Part shown: positions 23,227 to 30,931 of the stretch, piece after piece
How the letters are laid out: each line of letters starts with the position of its first letter
Numbering within the stretch: position 1 is the stretch's first letter
NCBI GenBank assembly: GCA_021323165.1
Contig: JAJTCJ010000047.1
Span: 1 to 33,572, forward strand
DNA length: 33,572 nucleotides
Reading direction: 5' to 3'
From: Bacteroidota bacterium
GTDB taxonomy: Bacteria > Bacteroidota > Bacteroidia > 2-12-FULL-35-15
Translations under genes and position numbers: made by a program
Notes under the pieces: generated by a model
Database searches by the model: none
What the model saw: the letters and a program-made list of their open reading frames with translations, nothing else
What the model was told of the DNA's origin: nothing

Positions 23227-23260
23227 AATGGAGTGTTGTAATTACAACGCTCCATTTTTA
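23227..23260 (+). terminator. Intrinsic terminator for the RlpA-like gene, overlapping the acs 3' end
   Basis: The arms AATGGAGTGTTGTA (23227-23240) and TACAACGCTCCATT (23243-23256) pair with one G-U wobble; a run of T follows (23255-23259). On the minus strand no T-run follows, so it serves mainly the plus-strand gene. The acs stop codon and its last four codons (NGAL) lie inside the stem. Confidence 0.8.
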
Positions 23261-25131
23261 ATTTCTTCCACTACAGCCGGATCTAATAAAGTTGAAATAT
23301 CACCAAGATTATTCATCTCGCCTTCCGCTACTTTTCTTAAAATCCGTCTCATGATCTTTCCGCTTCTCGTTTTAGGAAGACCGCTCACGATCTGTATCTT
23401 ATCCGGTTTCGCGATAGGACCAATTACTTTAGTAACCTCAGCTAATATCTCCCGTCTTAGTGAATCATGATCTTTATTTTTATTAGTGCAGATAACATAA
23501 GCGTAGATCCCCTGACCTTTTATATCATGAGGATATGCGACCACTGCCGATTCTACGATATCGATATGTGTATTAATTGCACTTTCTACTTCTGCTGTCC
23601 CAATGCGATGCCCGCTTACATTCATTACATCATCCACACGGCCTGTTATCCTGTAATATCCATCTTCATCCCGTTTACAGCCATCACCAGTGAAATACAA
23701 ACCAGGGTAAGTTGCAAAATAATTCTGTTTACAGCGTTCATGATCACCAAATGTTGTTCTAATTATCGATGGCCATGGAAATTTTATGCAGAGATTTCCC
23801 TCTACTCCATTTCCTTTTAATTCATTGCCTTTATCATCAACCAAAATTGGCTGAATTCCCGGTAATGGGAGTGTTGCATAACCCGGTTTAGTTTTAGTAA
23901 GTCCGGCAAGCGGTGAAATCAATATCCCACCTGTTTCTGTCTGCCACCATGTGTCAACGATCGGACAATTTTTCTTTCCTATATTTTCATTATACCAGTT
24001 CCAAGCTTCCTCATTGATAGGTTCACCAACACTTCCTAAAACTTTCAATGAATCGAGTTTATATGGTTTTACGAAATCAAGACCTGCGGCTTCCAAAGCA
24101 CGAATAGCTGTAGGTGCAGTATAAAAGGTACTTACTTTATATTTATCGATCACCTGCCAGAAACGGCCCGCATCAGGGTAAGTAGGAACTCCTTCAAAGA
24201 TCACGGAAGTAGCCCCGGCTAATAGTGGGGCATAAACAATATATGAATGACCTGTAATCCAGCCAATGTCTGCGGTACACCAATAAACTCCCCCGTTGTA
24301 TTGAAAAACATTTTCAAAGCTGTAGTGTGTATATACCATATAACCTCCACAGGTATGCACCACGCCTTTAGGTTTCCCTGTTGATCCGGAAGTATAAAGA
24401 ATGAATAACATATCTTCTGAATCCATTACTTCTGCAGGACAATCAGTTGCTGCATTCGTCATTTCATCCTTCCACTTTACGTCACGGCCGCTGATCATCT
24501 GCACACTCGTTTTAGTCCGTTCAAGAACAATGACTTTTTTTACGGAAGGACATATCTCCAACGCTTCATCCACAGTTTCCTTCATAGGAATTGCTTTTGC
24601 CCCGCGGAATGCTCCATCACTTGTTACAACTATGTTGCAATCACAATCCTGTATTCTTCCGGATAATGCGGATGCGGAGAAACCTCCAAAAACCACTGAA
24701 TGCACTGCACCAATTCGCGCACATGCAAGTACAGCAATAGCGAGTTCAGGAACCATAGGCATGTAAATACAAATACGGTCTCCTTTTTTAGCACCGTTAT
24801 TCTTTAATACATTTCCGAATTTGCAGACTTCTGCGTGAAGCTGCTTGTATGTGAGTTGAATGTTTTTTTCCGATGGATCATTTGGTTCCCAATAAAATGC
24901 AACCTGATCGCCACGCTCTGCTAAATGCCTGTCAAGACAATTTTCAGTAATGTTTAGCTGTCCTCCTTCAAACCATTTCATTTTTGGATCTTCAAAATTC
25001 CAATCAAGAACTTTATTCCATTTTTTTTGCCAGGTAAATTTATCAGCCTGTTCTGCCCAAAACCCTTCCGGATCATTTACACTTCTATTATATTCGGTTT
25101 GATATTCTGAAAAGCTTGATATTTTTGTCAT
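23242..25131 (-). CDS. acs: Acetyl-CoA synthetase
   Basis: Acs turns acetate, ATP and CoA into acetyl-CoA through an acetyl-AMP intermediate. The 629-residue protein matches the family length. ANL motifs are complete: YTSGSTGKPKG (phosphate loop), WWQTETGG (A5), YFTGDGCKRDEDGYYRITGRVDD and the C-terminal KTRSGKIMRR, whose Lys is the residue acetylated by Pat-type enzymes. FWAEQADKFTW and WFEGGQLNITENCLDRHL are the usual N-terminal segments. The ATG at 25131 is preferred to an in-frame TTG at 25140; a TAAATTTG promoter lies 22 bp upstream. The last codons are inside the terminator hairpin of the convergent RlpA-like gene. Confidence 0.97.
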   Translation of the reverse strand: MTKISSFSEYQTEYNRSVNDPEGFWAEQADKFTWQKKWNKVLDWNFEDPKMKWFEGGQLNITENCLDRHLAERGDQVAFYWEPNDPSEKNIQLTYKQLHAEVCKFGNVLKNNGAKKGDRICIYMPMVPELAIAVLACARIGAVHSVVFGGFSASALSGRIQDCDCNIVVTSDGAFRGAKAIPMKETVDEALEICPSVKKVIVLERTKTSVQMISGRDVKWKDEMTNAATDCPAEVMDSEDMLFILYTSGSTGKPKGVVHTCGGYMVYTHYSFENVFQYNGGVYWCTADIGWITGHSYIVYAPLLAGATSVIFEGVPTYPDAGRFWQVIDKYKVSTFYTAPTAIRALEAAGLDFVKPYKLDSLKVLGSVGEPINEEAWNWYNENIGKKNCPIVDTWWQTETGGILISPLAGLTKTKPGYATLPLPGIQPILVDDKGNELKGNGVEGNLCIKFPWPSIIRTTFGDHERCKQNYFATYPGLYFTGDGCKRDEDGYYRITGRVDDVMNVSGHRIGTAEVESAINTHIDIVESAVVAYPHDIKGQGIYAYVICTNKNKDHDSLRREILAEVTKVIGPIAKPDKIQIVSGLPKTRSGKIMRRILRKVAEGEMNNLGDISTLLDPAVVEEIKNGAL

Positions 25132-25153
25132 GTGGATCAATATTGAATGCTTT

Positions 25154-25161
25154 CAAATTTA
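25154..25161 (-). promoter_or_regulatory. -7 promoter element TAAATTTG for acs
   Basis: Read on the minus strand: TAAATTTG, a perfect TAnnTTTG match, 22 bp before the ATG at 25131. The leader would be about 15 nt. Confidence 0.55.
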
Positions 25162-25212
25162 TTCATTTTTTTACTTACATTTATTAAATATCACAGCATT
25201 TAAAACCGTAGC

Positions 25213-26304
25213 ATGAAAAATTATTCGTCATTCCTTTTTGTTGTTTTCTTCTCGATTTTAATTGCATCTCCATCATGCAAGTGCAAAAAGGATAAACCAG
25301 AGGAAAACCCTCCTGCTATGGAAGATTCCGGAACAATTAATTCCTCTACTGATGTGAAAGGCTATGGTTTACTTAGCCGGCTGGTTGGAATCTGGAATGG
25401 ACCTGTTTCATCGTCAACCATGCTTGGTAGTTACCCTGAGTGGATAGTAGATTTTCGTCCTGTTTCTGGAGCTCAGGTATCCGCGAAAAATGAATTGGAT
25501 TCCGTGAATAATATCCTGATGAGTTTTTTTATTGTTAAACATGCCAATGCATACAAAATGGCTTTCCGCAACGGAGGAGGCTTTGCAGGATCAAACAGGA
25601 TAGCTTATGCTGTAGTTGACAGCGTATCGGAAACCACAAATAATTATTTCTACCGTTTCTCCGATTTTCGTGCAGGAAAAAACCGTCTGTATACAAACGT
25701 CCTCTTCAAAAATGATAGTCTGATCATTCAAGTTTACACAAATGTTTACAACACCTTAACAACTCCAACCAGCCATATGATATGGAGAGCGAAACGACAG
25801 GATGTCACTTCAGCTTCCAATGCAGTAGCTCACTTTTCATTCCCTCAAAAACAAATGGTAAAGGATTTCTCTACGACTTTTGATTCCAAACCGGAAGCCA
25901 TTTATTACGATTCAGATCTTGCAAACGATCCTTACAATGTGGCTTCACAACCATATTTAGGAAAGACAACAGTGAACATCAATTACAATGCAAGTCATAC
26001 ACCGGACTCGAATAAAAAAGCATTCTTAATGATCACCACTCAGGCTTTGTTCAGTGGCTTCACATATATTCCGGCAAATCTTAAGTATCGCTCACGCTAT
26101 GTTTTCCTTGCAGCAAGCGACACACAATTTACCTTTGACTACATGCATCCCGGAAGTTATTATCTGTATTCTTTTTATGATACGAATGGTGACGGCTTGT
26201 TCACATCAGGAGACTGGACCGCATCCAATCTGAATAATACTTTTACATTAAGCGAATTGGGAACACAAACAGTGAACTCTATGATTGATTTTACTATTCC
26301 TTAG
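25213..26304 (+). CDS. Uncharacterised lipoprotein with an EF-hand-like loop
   Basis: The 363-residue protein has a lipoprotein signal ending in SPSC (about residue 22), followed by a charged linker (CKKDKPEENPP). I recognise no named domain. The first half is beta-rich (YPEWIVDFRPVSG, KMAFRNGGGF, NYFYRFSDFRAG, MIWRAKRQD). The second half ends with DTNGDGLFTSGD (323-334), which has the DxNxDG spacing of a calcium loop, close to a C-terminal beta stretch. It is probably an outer-membrane or periplasmic lipoprotein. Its end overlaps the end of the convergent membrane-protein gene by 11 bp. Confidence 0.78.
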   Translation: MKNYSSFLFVVFFSILIASPSCKCKKDKPEENPPAMEDSGTINSSTDVKGYGLLSRLVGIWNGPVSSSTMLGSYPEWIVDFRPVSGAQVSAKNELDSVNNILMSFFIVKHANAYKMAFRNGGGFAGSNRIAYAVVDSVSETTNNYFYRFSDFRAGKNRLYTNVLFKNDSLIIQVYTNVYNTLTTPTSHMIWRAKRQDVTSASNAVAHFSFPQKQMVKDFSTTFDSKPEAIYYDSDLANDPYNVASQPYLGKTTVNINYNASHTPDSNKKAFLMITTQALFSGFTYIPANLKYRSRYVFLAASDTQFTFDYMHPGSYYLYSFYDTNGDGLFTSGDWTASNLNNTFTLSELGTQTVNSMIDFTIP

Positions 26305-26908
26305 TATTCGGACTTTTAAAATAAAACTTTAATCCTGTTCCAAAGAAGATAATATCGTAGAGTGAAAGTGAAGTATGATTGTTCTTAATGATGTAACTGG
26401 CAAAATAAAGATCATTCGTATTCGCTTCGAAATACCATGCAATCCGGTCGATATGTTTTGCTCTGTTGGTCCGAACTCCGAGGGTAGTGCTTAAAAAAAC
26501 ATGTCCTCTTAAACTTGCAGTCCACCAATAATAATCTGAAGGATACTGTGATGGCCATGTCAAATCAAGGTTCTTACCAAAATTCTGACATGCAAATATT
26601 CCCGCCTGCACCGGTTCCGAATAAAAATTACGTCCCAAATCGAAGCGGACAGGATTATAAATAAATTTCAAGGACAGTGAATGTAAATGTCCACCGAAGA
26701 TTTCCGGAGTATAACCGTACAACAAACCAACCTGCACTCTTTCACTTTTAGTTCCTTTAAAAAAACCTGCTGTCAAAAACCCTGTACTTCCTGCAAACTG
26801 AATTGTTCCGGCTGTCATGGGAAGAATACTTTCCTTCTTCGTTTGTCCAAACATAACTGGTACAGACAAAAAATTCAGAATTAATATTATTACAATTATA
26901 CGTTTCAC
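26294..26908 (-). CDS. Uncharacterised exported beta-rich protein
   Basis: The 204-residue product has a signal peptide (about 1-21, VMFGQ) and alternating aromatic/polar stretches such as VQVGLLYGYTPEIF, SLSLKFIYNPVRFD and IIFFGTGLKFYF. These are the marks of a small outer-membrane beta-barrel or a periplasmic beta protein; no family is recognised with confidence. The start is a GTG at 26908, 1 bp after the stop of the metallophosphoesterase gene (TAA-A-GTG), so the two genes are translationally coupled. The function is unknown. Confidence 0.75.
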   Translation of the reverse strand: MKRIIVIILILNFLSVPVMFGQTKKESILPMTAGTIQFAGSTGFLTAGFFKGTKSERVQVGLLYGYTPEIFGGHLHSLSLKFIYNPVRFDLGRNFYSEPVQAGIFACQNFGKNLDLTWPSQYPSDYYWWTASLRGHVFLSTTLGVRTNRAKHIDRIAWYFEANTNDLYFASYIIKNNHTSLSLYDIIFFGTGLKFYFKSPNTKE

Positions 26909-26909
26909 T

Positions 26910-27725
26910 TTAATAATAAATAGTTTCTTTTATCACCCTTCCATTTATCAGCTTAAGTAAAAGACACTCGCTTTTATCAACTGCATAACTTGTGATGTAT
27001 CTGACATTATTATCATAGTAATAAATATCTCCCCCATTATGCTGATGCCCATGAAGAGATAAAATAAATCCGGGAGTATTTGCAAATAAATTTCTATAAG
27101 GAGTTTCAAGTGCTTTATCAAAATCTACATCATAAGGAGGGACATGGGATACTCCGACATACCATTTTGCGCTATCACTCACTTGTTCAGAAAGCCATTC
27201 AATATCAGGAGCAGTCCCATTAAAATTATATTCTCTTCCGTTAGTATCATGAAAAAGGAATTTATAATCTTTAAATGAAAAAGAAAAGTTTTTGGGTCCG
27301 AACATTTCGGTATAGATCTCAGAACCATTAGCTGTGAGATCATGGTTTCCGACCACACAAAAATAAGGCATCTTAAGTTTTTGTAAACGATCATATACCC
27401 AAAGGAATTCCTGAAGCAAAGCGAAATCGGAGATATCCCCTGCCAGAACAAAAAAATCAACATTGGATAAAGTATTAGCCCTGGCAGTAAGTGCATCAAG
27501 TGAACTGTAGAACCGTTGACTATCACCGGAAAACAGGATCGTTACAGTATCGTCAGCCGATGATTCGTTTACCTTCAATTTCTGGAGATTTCTCAGGTTA
27601 AGCTCCTCGGGACGTTTGCGGTTTTCGGTCTGATAGGGGCTGAATTCAAATTTATCACAACTGATAAGAAATATGCTTAACAACATGTGAAGAATAAGTG
27701 CGGAAAATAAAGATTTCGTTTTCAT
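26910..27725 (-). CDS. Calcineurin-like metallophosphoesterase lipoprotein
   Basis: A 271-residue phosphoesterase, probably tethered by lipid: the signal ends in LISC (Cys23). The five metallophosphoesterase motifs are visible: FSGDSQ (motif I, normally DxH, here Gln in place of His), VLAGDISD (II), VVGNHD (III), VGVSHVPPY (IV) and LHGHQH (V). The change in motif I removes one usual metal ligand, while the others are present. The substrate is unknown; the family covers phosphodiesterases and phosphatases. The ATG at 27725 is chosen over an in-frame ATG at 27764, because it starts the signal peptide. Its start codon and the purine-rich sequence before it lie in a predicted hairpin. The next gene is 1 bp downstream. 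Confidence 0.88.
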   Translation of the reverse strand: MKTKSLFSALILHMLLSIFLISCDKFEFSPYQTENRKRPEELNLRNLQKLKVNESSADDTVTILFSGDSQRFYSSLDALTARANTLSNVDFFVLAGDISDFALLQEFLWVYDRLQKLKMPYFCVVGNHDLTANGSEIYTEMFGPKNFSFSFKDYKFLFHDTNGREYNFNGTAPDIEWLSEQVSDSAKWYVGVSHVPPYDVDFDKALETPYRNLFANTPGFILSLHGHQHNGGDIYYYDNNVRYITSYAVDKSECLLLKLINGRVIKETIYY

Positions 27726-27765
27726 GTTTCTTCCTGATTTTAAAGAAGTTCCGAAAAGAAACATG
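27723..27765 (-). promoter_or_regulatory. Inverted repeat that could mask the metallophosphoesterase start codon
   Basis: In the minus-strand RNA, CATGTTTCTT (27765-27756) can pair perfectly over 10 bp with AAGAAACATG (27732-27723). The latter contains the ATG and the purine-rich stretch before it. The loop is 23 nt. This may be a translational control element; no ligand or partner is known. Confidence 0.45.
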
Positions 27766-27882
27766 CCGCGATCAGAAGAAAGTACAATTACCTACAAAAG
27801 TGAGATCTCAAGCGACAAAAGCGATAAATAATAGCCGAAACCATTAAAGGATTGTTAGCTGCTGCTATTATTCCACATGGGG

Positions 27883-28683
27883 TTATTGGGATAACTGACT
27901 GGCACGATCCCTTGCCTTGATGATACCCTGCTGCAAACCTTTGCCGACATTCTGATCTTCAAAAACTGTAAGTGCAGCTTCTGTAGTACCTCCTCTGGAT
28001 GCGACAGCCTGAATTAATTCATCAAGGGATTTATTGGCAGTATTTATCAGGTGGAATGAACCTAGCATAGTTTGTTTCACAAGCATTGCAGAGGTCGCTT
28101 CATCAAAACCCATACTCTTTCCTGCTTCGATCATTTGCTTCACTATATAAAAAAAATAAGCAGGACCGCTGCCGCTCAATGCAGTAACCGCATCCAAAAG
28201 ATCCTCATTTTCAAAAAAAACGGTTCTTCCGGTCGTTGCCAATAAATTCTCCGCTTTACGAATCTGTTCAATGCTTAATACTTTACTTGCTGTAAAAGCA
28301 GTCATGCCCATTCCTAATTCGGCCGGAGAATTAGGCATTGCCCGAATTATATTATGCTTAACCAATGCTGAAGAGATACGCCCCAGTTTCATGCCCGCCA
28401 TTATTGAAATAATAATATTATCAGAAGTTAAAACCTGTCTTAATTCCAGACTCAACATTTCAAAATCCTGTGGTTTAACAGCCAGTATAACTATATCACT
28501 TTCTGAGATGCGTTTATCATTTACAACGCAAACCTGACCAATATTAAGTTTCAAAAGTTCTTCTTTACGCTTTTCACTCTTTTCAGCGAGCAATAAATTT
28601 TCCTTTGAAACAATATTGTATTTTAAAAATGCACGGGCATATATCATTCCCATGTTTCCGCATCCAACTATTGTTATTTTCAT
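27883..28683 (-). CDS. proC: Pyrroline-5-carboxylate reductase
   Basis: ProC makes proline from pyrroline-5-carboxylate using NAD(P)H. The 266-residue protein has the family length. The N-terminal Rossmann motif is IVGCGNMGMIYARAF, and further markers are ILAVKPQDFE, IISIMAGM, IIRAMPNSPAELG, ALSGSGPAYFFYIVKQMIEAG and ASRGGTTEAAL in the dimerisation domain. All are typical. It is a single gene with a 134-bp gap before the divergent HAD gene and a 157-bp gap to the metallophosphoesterase gene downstream; no clear promoter match was found. Confidence 0.96.
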   Translation of the reverse strand: MKITIVGCGNMGMIYARAFLKYNIVSKENLLLAEKSEKRKEELLKLNIGQVCVVNDKRISESDIVILAVKPQDFEMLSLELRQVLTSDNIIISIMAGMKLGRISSALVKHNIIRAMPNSPAELGMGMTAFTASKVLSIEQIRKAENLLATTGRTVFFENEDLLDAVTALSGSGPAYFFYIVKQMIEAGKSMGFDEATSAMLVKQTMLGSFHLINTANKSLDELIQAVASRGGTTEAALTVFEDQNVGKGLQQGIIKARDRASQLSQ

Positions 28684-28817
28684 ATGTAAATAATTTATTT
28701 TTTAAGGCCATAAGAATACAGCATTATTTTCATTTTATTCCTGAAAGAAAATGCTGCTTCATAAGGTAAAATTATAACAAAATTGATTGCTGAACTTTAT
28801 TTTCAGACCTTTACAAG

Positions 28818-29459
28818 GTGAAAAATTACAAGTACATACTTTTTGATCTTGATGGAACATTAACTGATCCACAGGAAGGAATAATTAATTCCATTCAATA
28901 TGCGCTGAAACGATTTGGAATTAAAAAAGAAGATCATGAACTGATCCATTTTATTGGGCCTCCATTACATCATTCTTTTCAGGAAATATTTGGAACAGAA
29001 GAAAAAGCATATGAGGCTGTTGCAGTATACAGGGAATATTATGCTGAGAAAGGGATTTTTGAAAACCTGGTTTATTCCGGGATTAACGAACTGCTCAATG
29101 AATTATCCTCGATGAACAAAGTTATGTTTGTCGCTACCTCCAAACCAACATTCTTTGCTAAACAGATAGTTGAACATTATAAAATCGACCATCATTTCAA
29201 AGCCGTGGTGGGAAGCAATCTTGACGGCTCACACACCGATAAAAAAGAGATCATTCAAACCATTCTTGACATGATACCTGAGGCTGACAAAAAAGAAATG
29301 CTGATGATAGGTGACCGTAAATTTGATATCATCGGTGCAGGTCATCATAATATTGATTGTGCTGCAGTAACCTTTGGTTATGGTTCAATTGATGAATTGC
29401 AAAACGAAAAACCAACGTACATTATAAATACCATTGAAGAGCTAGGGAAACTCTTTTAA
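28818..29459 (+). CDS. HAD-family phosphatase (phosphoglycolate phosphatase-like)
   Basis: This 213-residue HAD hydrolase removes phosphate from a small metabolite. Motif I is FDLDGTLTDP (nucleophile Asp, acid/base Asp), motif II is VATSKP (Ser/Thr), and motif IV is MIGDRKFDIIGA (the Asp pair that holds Mg). The helical cap domain (about 15-80) is of the phosphoglycolate phosphatase type (Gph-like). The substrate cannot be told; glycolate phosphate, flavin precursors or other small phosphates are possible. The start is GTG at 28818. A terminator at 29565-29591 follows about 105 bp downstream. Confidence 0.88.
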   Translation: MKNYKYILFDLDGTLTDPQEGIINSIQYALKRFGIKKEDHELIHFIGPPLHHSFQEIFGTEEKAYEAVAVYREYYAEKGIFENLVYSGINELLNELSSMNKVMFVATSKPTFFAKQIVEHYKIDHHFKAVVGSNLDGSHTDKKEIIQTILDMIPEADKKEMLMIGDRKFDIIGAGHHNIDCAAVTFGYGSIDELQNEKPTYIINTIEELGKLF

Positions 29460-29480
29460 CGAAAGGAATCTTAAACCTGA

Positions 29481-29520
29481 GCGTCATTGCGATGAGTCTT
29501 TCGCGAAGAAGCAATCTCAT
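29481..29520. repeat. REP-like intergenic element (CGTCATTGCGA...GAAGCAATCTC type)
   Basis: GCGTCATTGCGATGAG and TTCGCGAAGAAGCAATCTCA resemble the two ends of a palindromic repeat family widely scattered in bacterial genomes, especially Bacteroidota and Deltaproteobacteria. ATTGC and GCAAT are the inverted cores. No second copy lies in this window, so membership rests on resemblance alone. Confidence 0.55.
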
Positions 29521-29564
29521 GCACTCAAGCGTATCCTAATTGCGATAAAGCAACTTCTAATATA

Positions 29565-29591
29565 AAAGGCCATCTCACAAAGATGGCCTTT
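29565..29591. terminator. Bidirectional terminator between the HAD and odhB genes
   Basis: AAAGGCCATCT (29565-29575) and AGATGGCCTTT (29581-29591) form a perfect 11-bp stem with a 5-nt loop. The flanks are A/T-rich on both sides, so it can serve the convergent HAD and odhB transcripts. Confidence 0.85.
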
Positions 29592-29613
29592 AAATTTTTA
29601 AATTTAATCTTGA

Positions 29614-30864
29614 TTACAGCCCTAAAACAATCTCATTGGGATCTTTTCCACCGAACAACATCTTTGTAGGATTCTCTAACATTTCTTTAACCTTAACGAG
29701 AAATCCAACCGATTCACGTCCGTCAATGATCCTGTGATCATAAGACAAAGCAACATACATCATCGGGCGTATTACAACCTGTCCGTTAACTGCAACAGGA
29801 CGTTCCACCACATTATGCATTCCAAGGATAGCGCTTTGAGGAGGATTAATGATAGGAGTACTCATCATTGAACCAAATACACCACCATTCGTAATAGTAA
29901 ATGTACCGCCACTCATATCTTCTAATGTGATCTTATTGTCGCGCGCTTTCAGAGCAAGATTCTTAATCGCTGTTTCGATCTGTGCAAGGCTCATTTGTTC
30001 TGCATTACGAACAACAGGGACTACGAGTCCTTTTGGGGCACTTACTGCAATTCCGATATCAGCATATTTATGATACACGATCTCTTCTCCATCAATCATT
30101 GCATTCACTGCAGGGAAAAGATTCAATGCTTCAGTAACAGCTTTAGTGAAGAAACTCATAAAACCTAAATTGGTTCCATGAACTTCCTTAAATTTATCTT
30201 TATATTTTGCTCTCAATGCATAGATCGCACTCATATCAACTTCGTTGAAAGTGGTAAGCATTGCTGTTTCATTCTTTACAGAAACCAAACGCTGAGCTAA
30301 TTTCTTACGCAAAGGACTCATCTTAGAACGATCGGTATCTCTGCTTCCGCCCCATGCTGCCGCTGAAGAGCTATCAAAGCCGTTTGCCAAAGCAGACAGC
30401 ACATCACCTTTTGTAATACGTCCATCTTTACCGCTTCCGTTTAATTTGCCGGAAGGAACCTTATTCTCATCCATCAGCTTTTTAGCAGCAGGAGAAGGAG
30501 TGCCATTTGCGTAGCTTTCTGACTTAGCAGACTCTTTCACTAGTTCCTTTTTCTCAGACTTTACTTCCACTTCAGCTTTTGCTTTTGGTGCTTCTGCTTT
30601 TTCAGCAACTTTCTTTTCACCCTTAACGGAAGTATCAACTGAACAAACCACCTGGCCAACCTTAACAGTATCGCCTTCAGCAGCCAATATTTTTATAGCT
30701 CCTGATTCTTCAGCATTTATAGTTAGGGTTGCTTTATCAGAATCCACTTCAGCCACTTCTTCATCCTTCTCCACATACTCACCATCTTTCTTAAGCCAGC
30801 GGGCGATCACAACTTCTGTTATTGATTCACCCGGGCTTGGTACTTTCATTTCAATGATTGCCAT
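29614..30864 (-). CDS. sucB: 2-oxoglutarate dehydrogenase E2 (dihydrolipoyl succinyltransferase)
   Basis: OdhB/SucB transfers the succinyl group from E1-bound intermediate to CoA in the TCA cycle. The 416-residue protein has three parts: an N-terminal lipoyl domain (1 to about 78) with the lipoylated Lys44 in EVDSDKATL, an Ala/Lys/Glu-rich linker (about 80-118), the subunit-binding domain (about 120-165, PSPAAKKLM and [12 protein letters not shown]), and the catalytic domain with DHRIIDG (376-382: His377 and Asp381). It follows odhA after 65 bp of palindromic sequence and is probably in the same operon. Confidence 0.96.
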   Translation of the reverse strand: MAIIEMKVPSPGESITEVVIARWLKKDGEYVEKDEEVAEVDSDKATLTINAEESGAIKILAAEGDTVKVGQVVCSVDTSVKGEKKVAEKAEAPKAKAEVEVKSEKKELVKESAKSESYANGTPSPAAKKLMDENKVPSGKLNGSGKDGRITKGDVLSALANGFDSSSAAAWGGSRDTDRSKMSPLRKKLAQRLVSVKNETAMLTTFNEVDMSAIYALRAKYKDKFKEVHGTNLGFMSFFTKAVTEALNLFPAVNAMIDGEEIVYHKYADIGIAVSAPKGLVVPVVRNAEQMSLAQIETAIKNLALKARDNKITLEDMSGGTFTITNGGVFGSMMSTPIINPPQSAILGMHNVVERPVAVNGQVVIRPMMYVALSYDHRIIDGRESVGFLVKVKEMLENPTKMLFGGKDPNEIVLGL

Positions 30865-30878
30865 AAATTTTAGATTTG

Positions 30879-30931
30879 AGAGCTAAGACGTAAGATATTA
30901 GAATGTGATTAATATCTCATGTCTCATATCT
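30879..30931. repeat. Imperfect palindrome between odhA and odhB
   Basis: The arms 30879-30901 and 30909-30931 match as inverted copies at 17 of 23 positions, with a perfect inner stem AGATATTA / TAATATCT around a short loop. The right arm touches the odhA stop codon. The wording (AAGACGTAAGAT / ATCTCATGTCTCATAT) resembles degenerate intergenic repeats common in Bacteroidota; this is inference. Confidence 0.55.

Noticed and set aside
24401..24766. 121-codon plus-strand open frame within acs
   Set aside because: Antisense shadow of acs; Ser/Thr-rich nonsense composition and no start signals.
27672..27685. Single CTTAACA in the metallophosphoesterase gene
   Set aside because: There is no second half-site at 11 bp and it lies within coding sequence.
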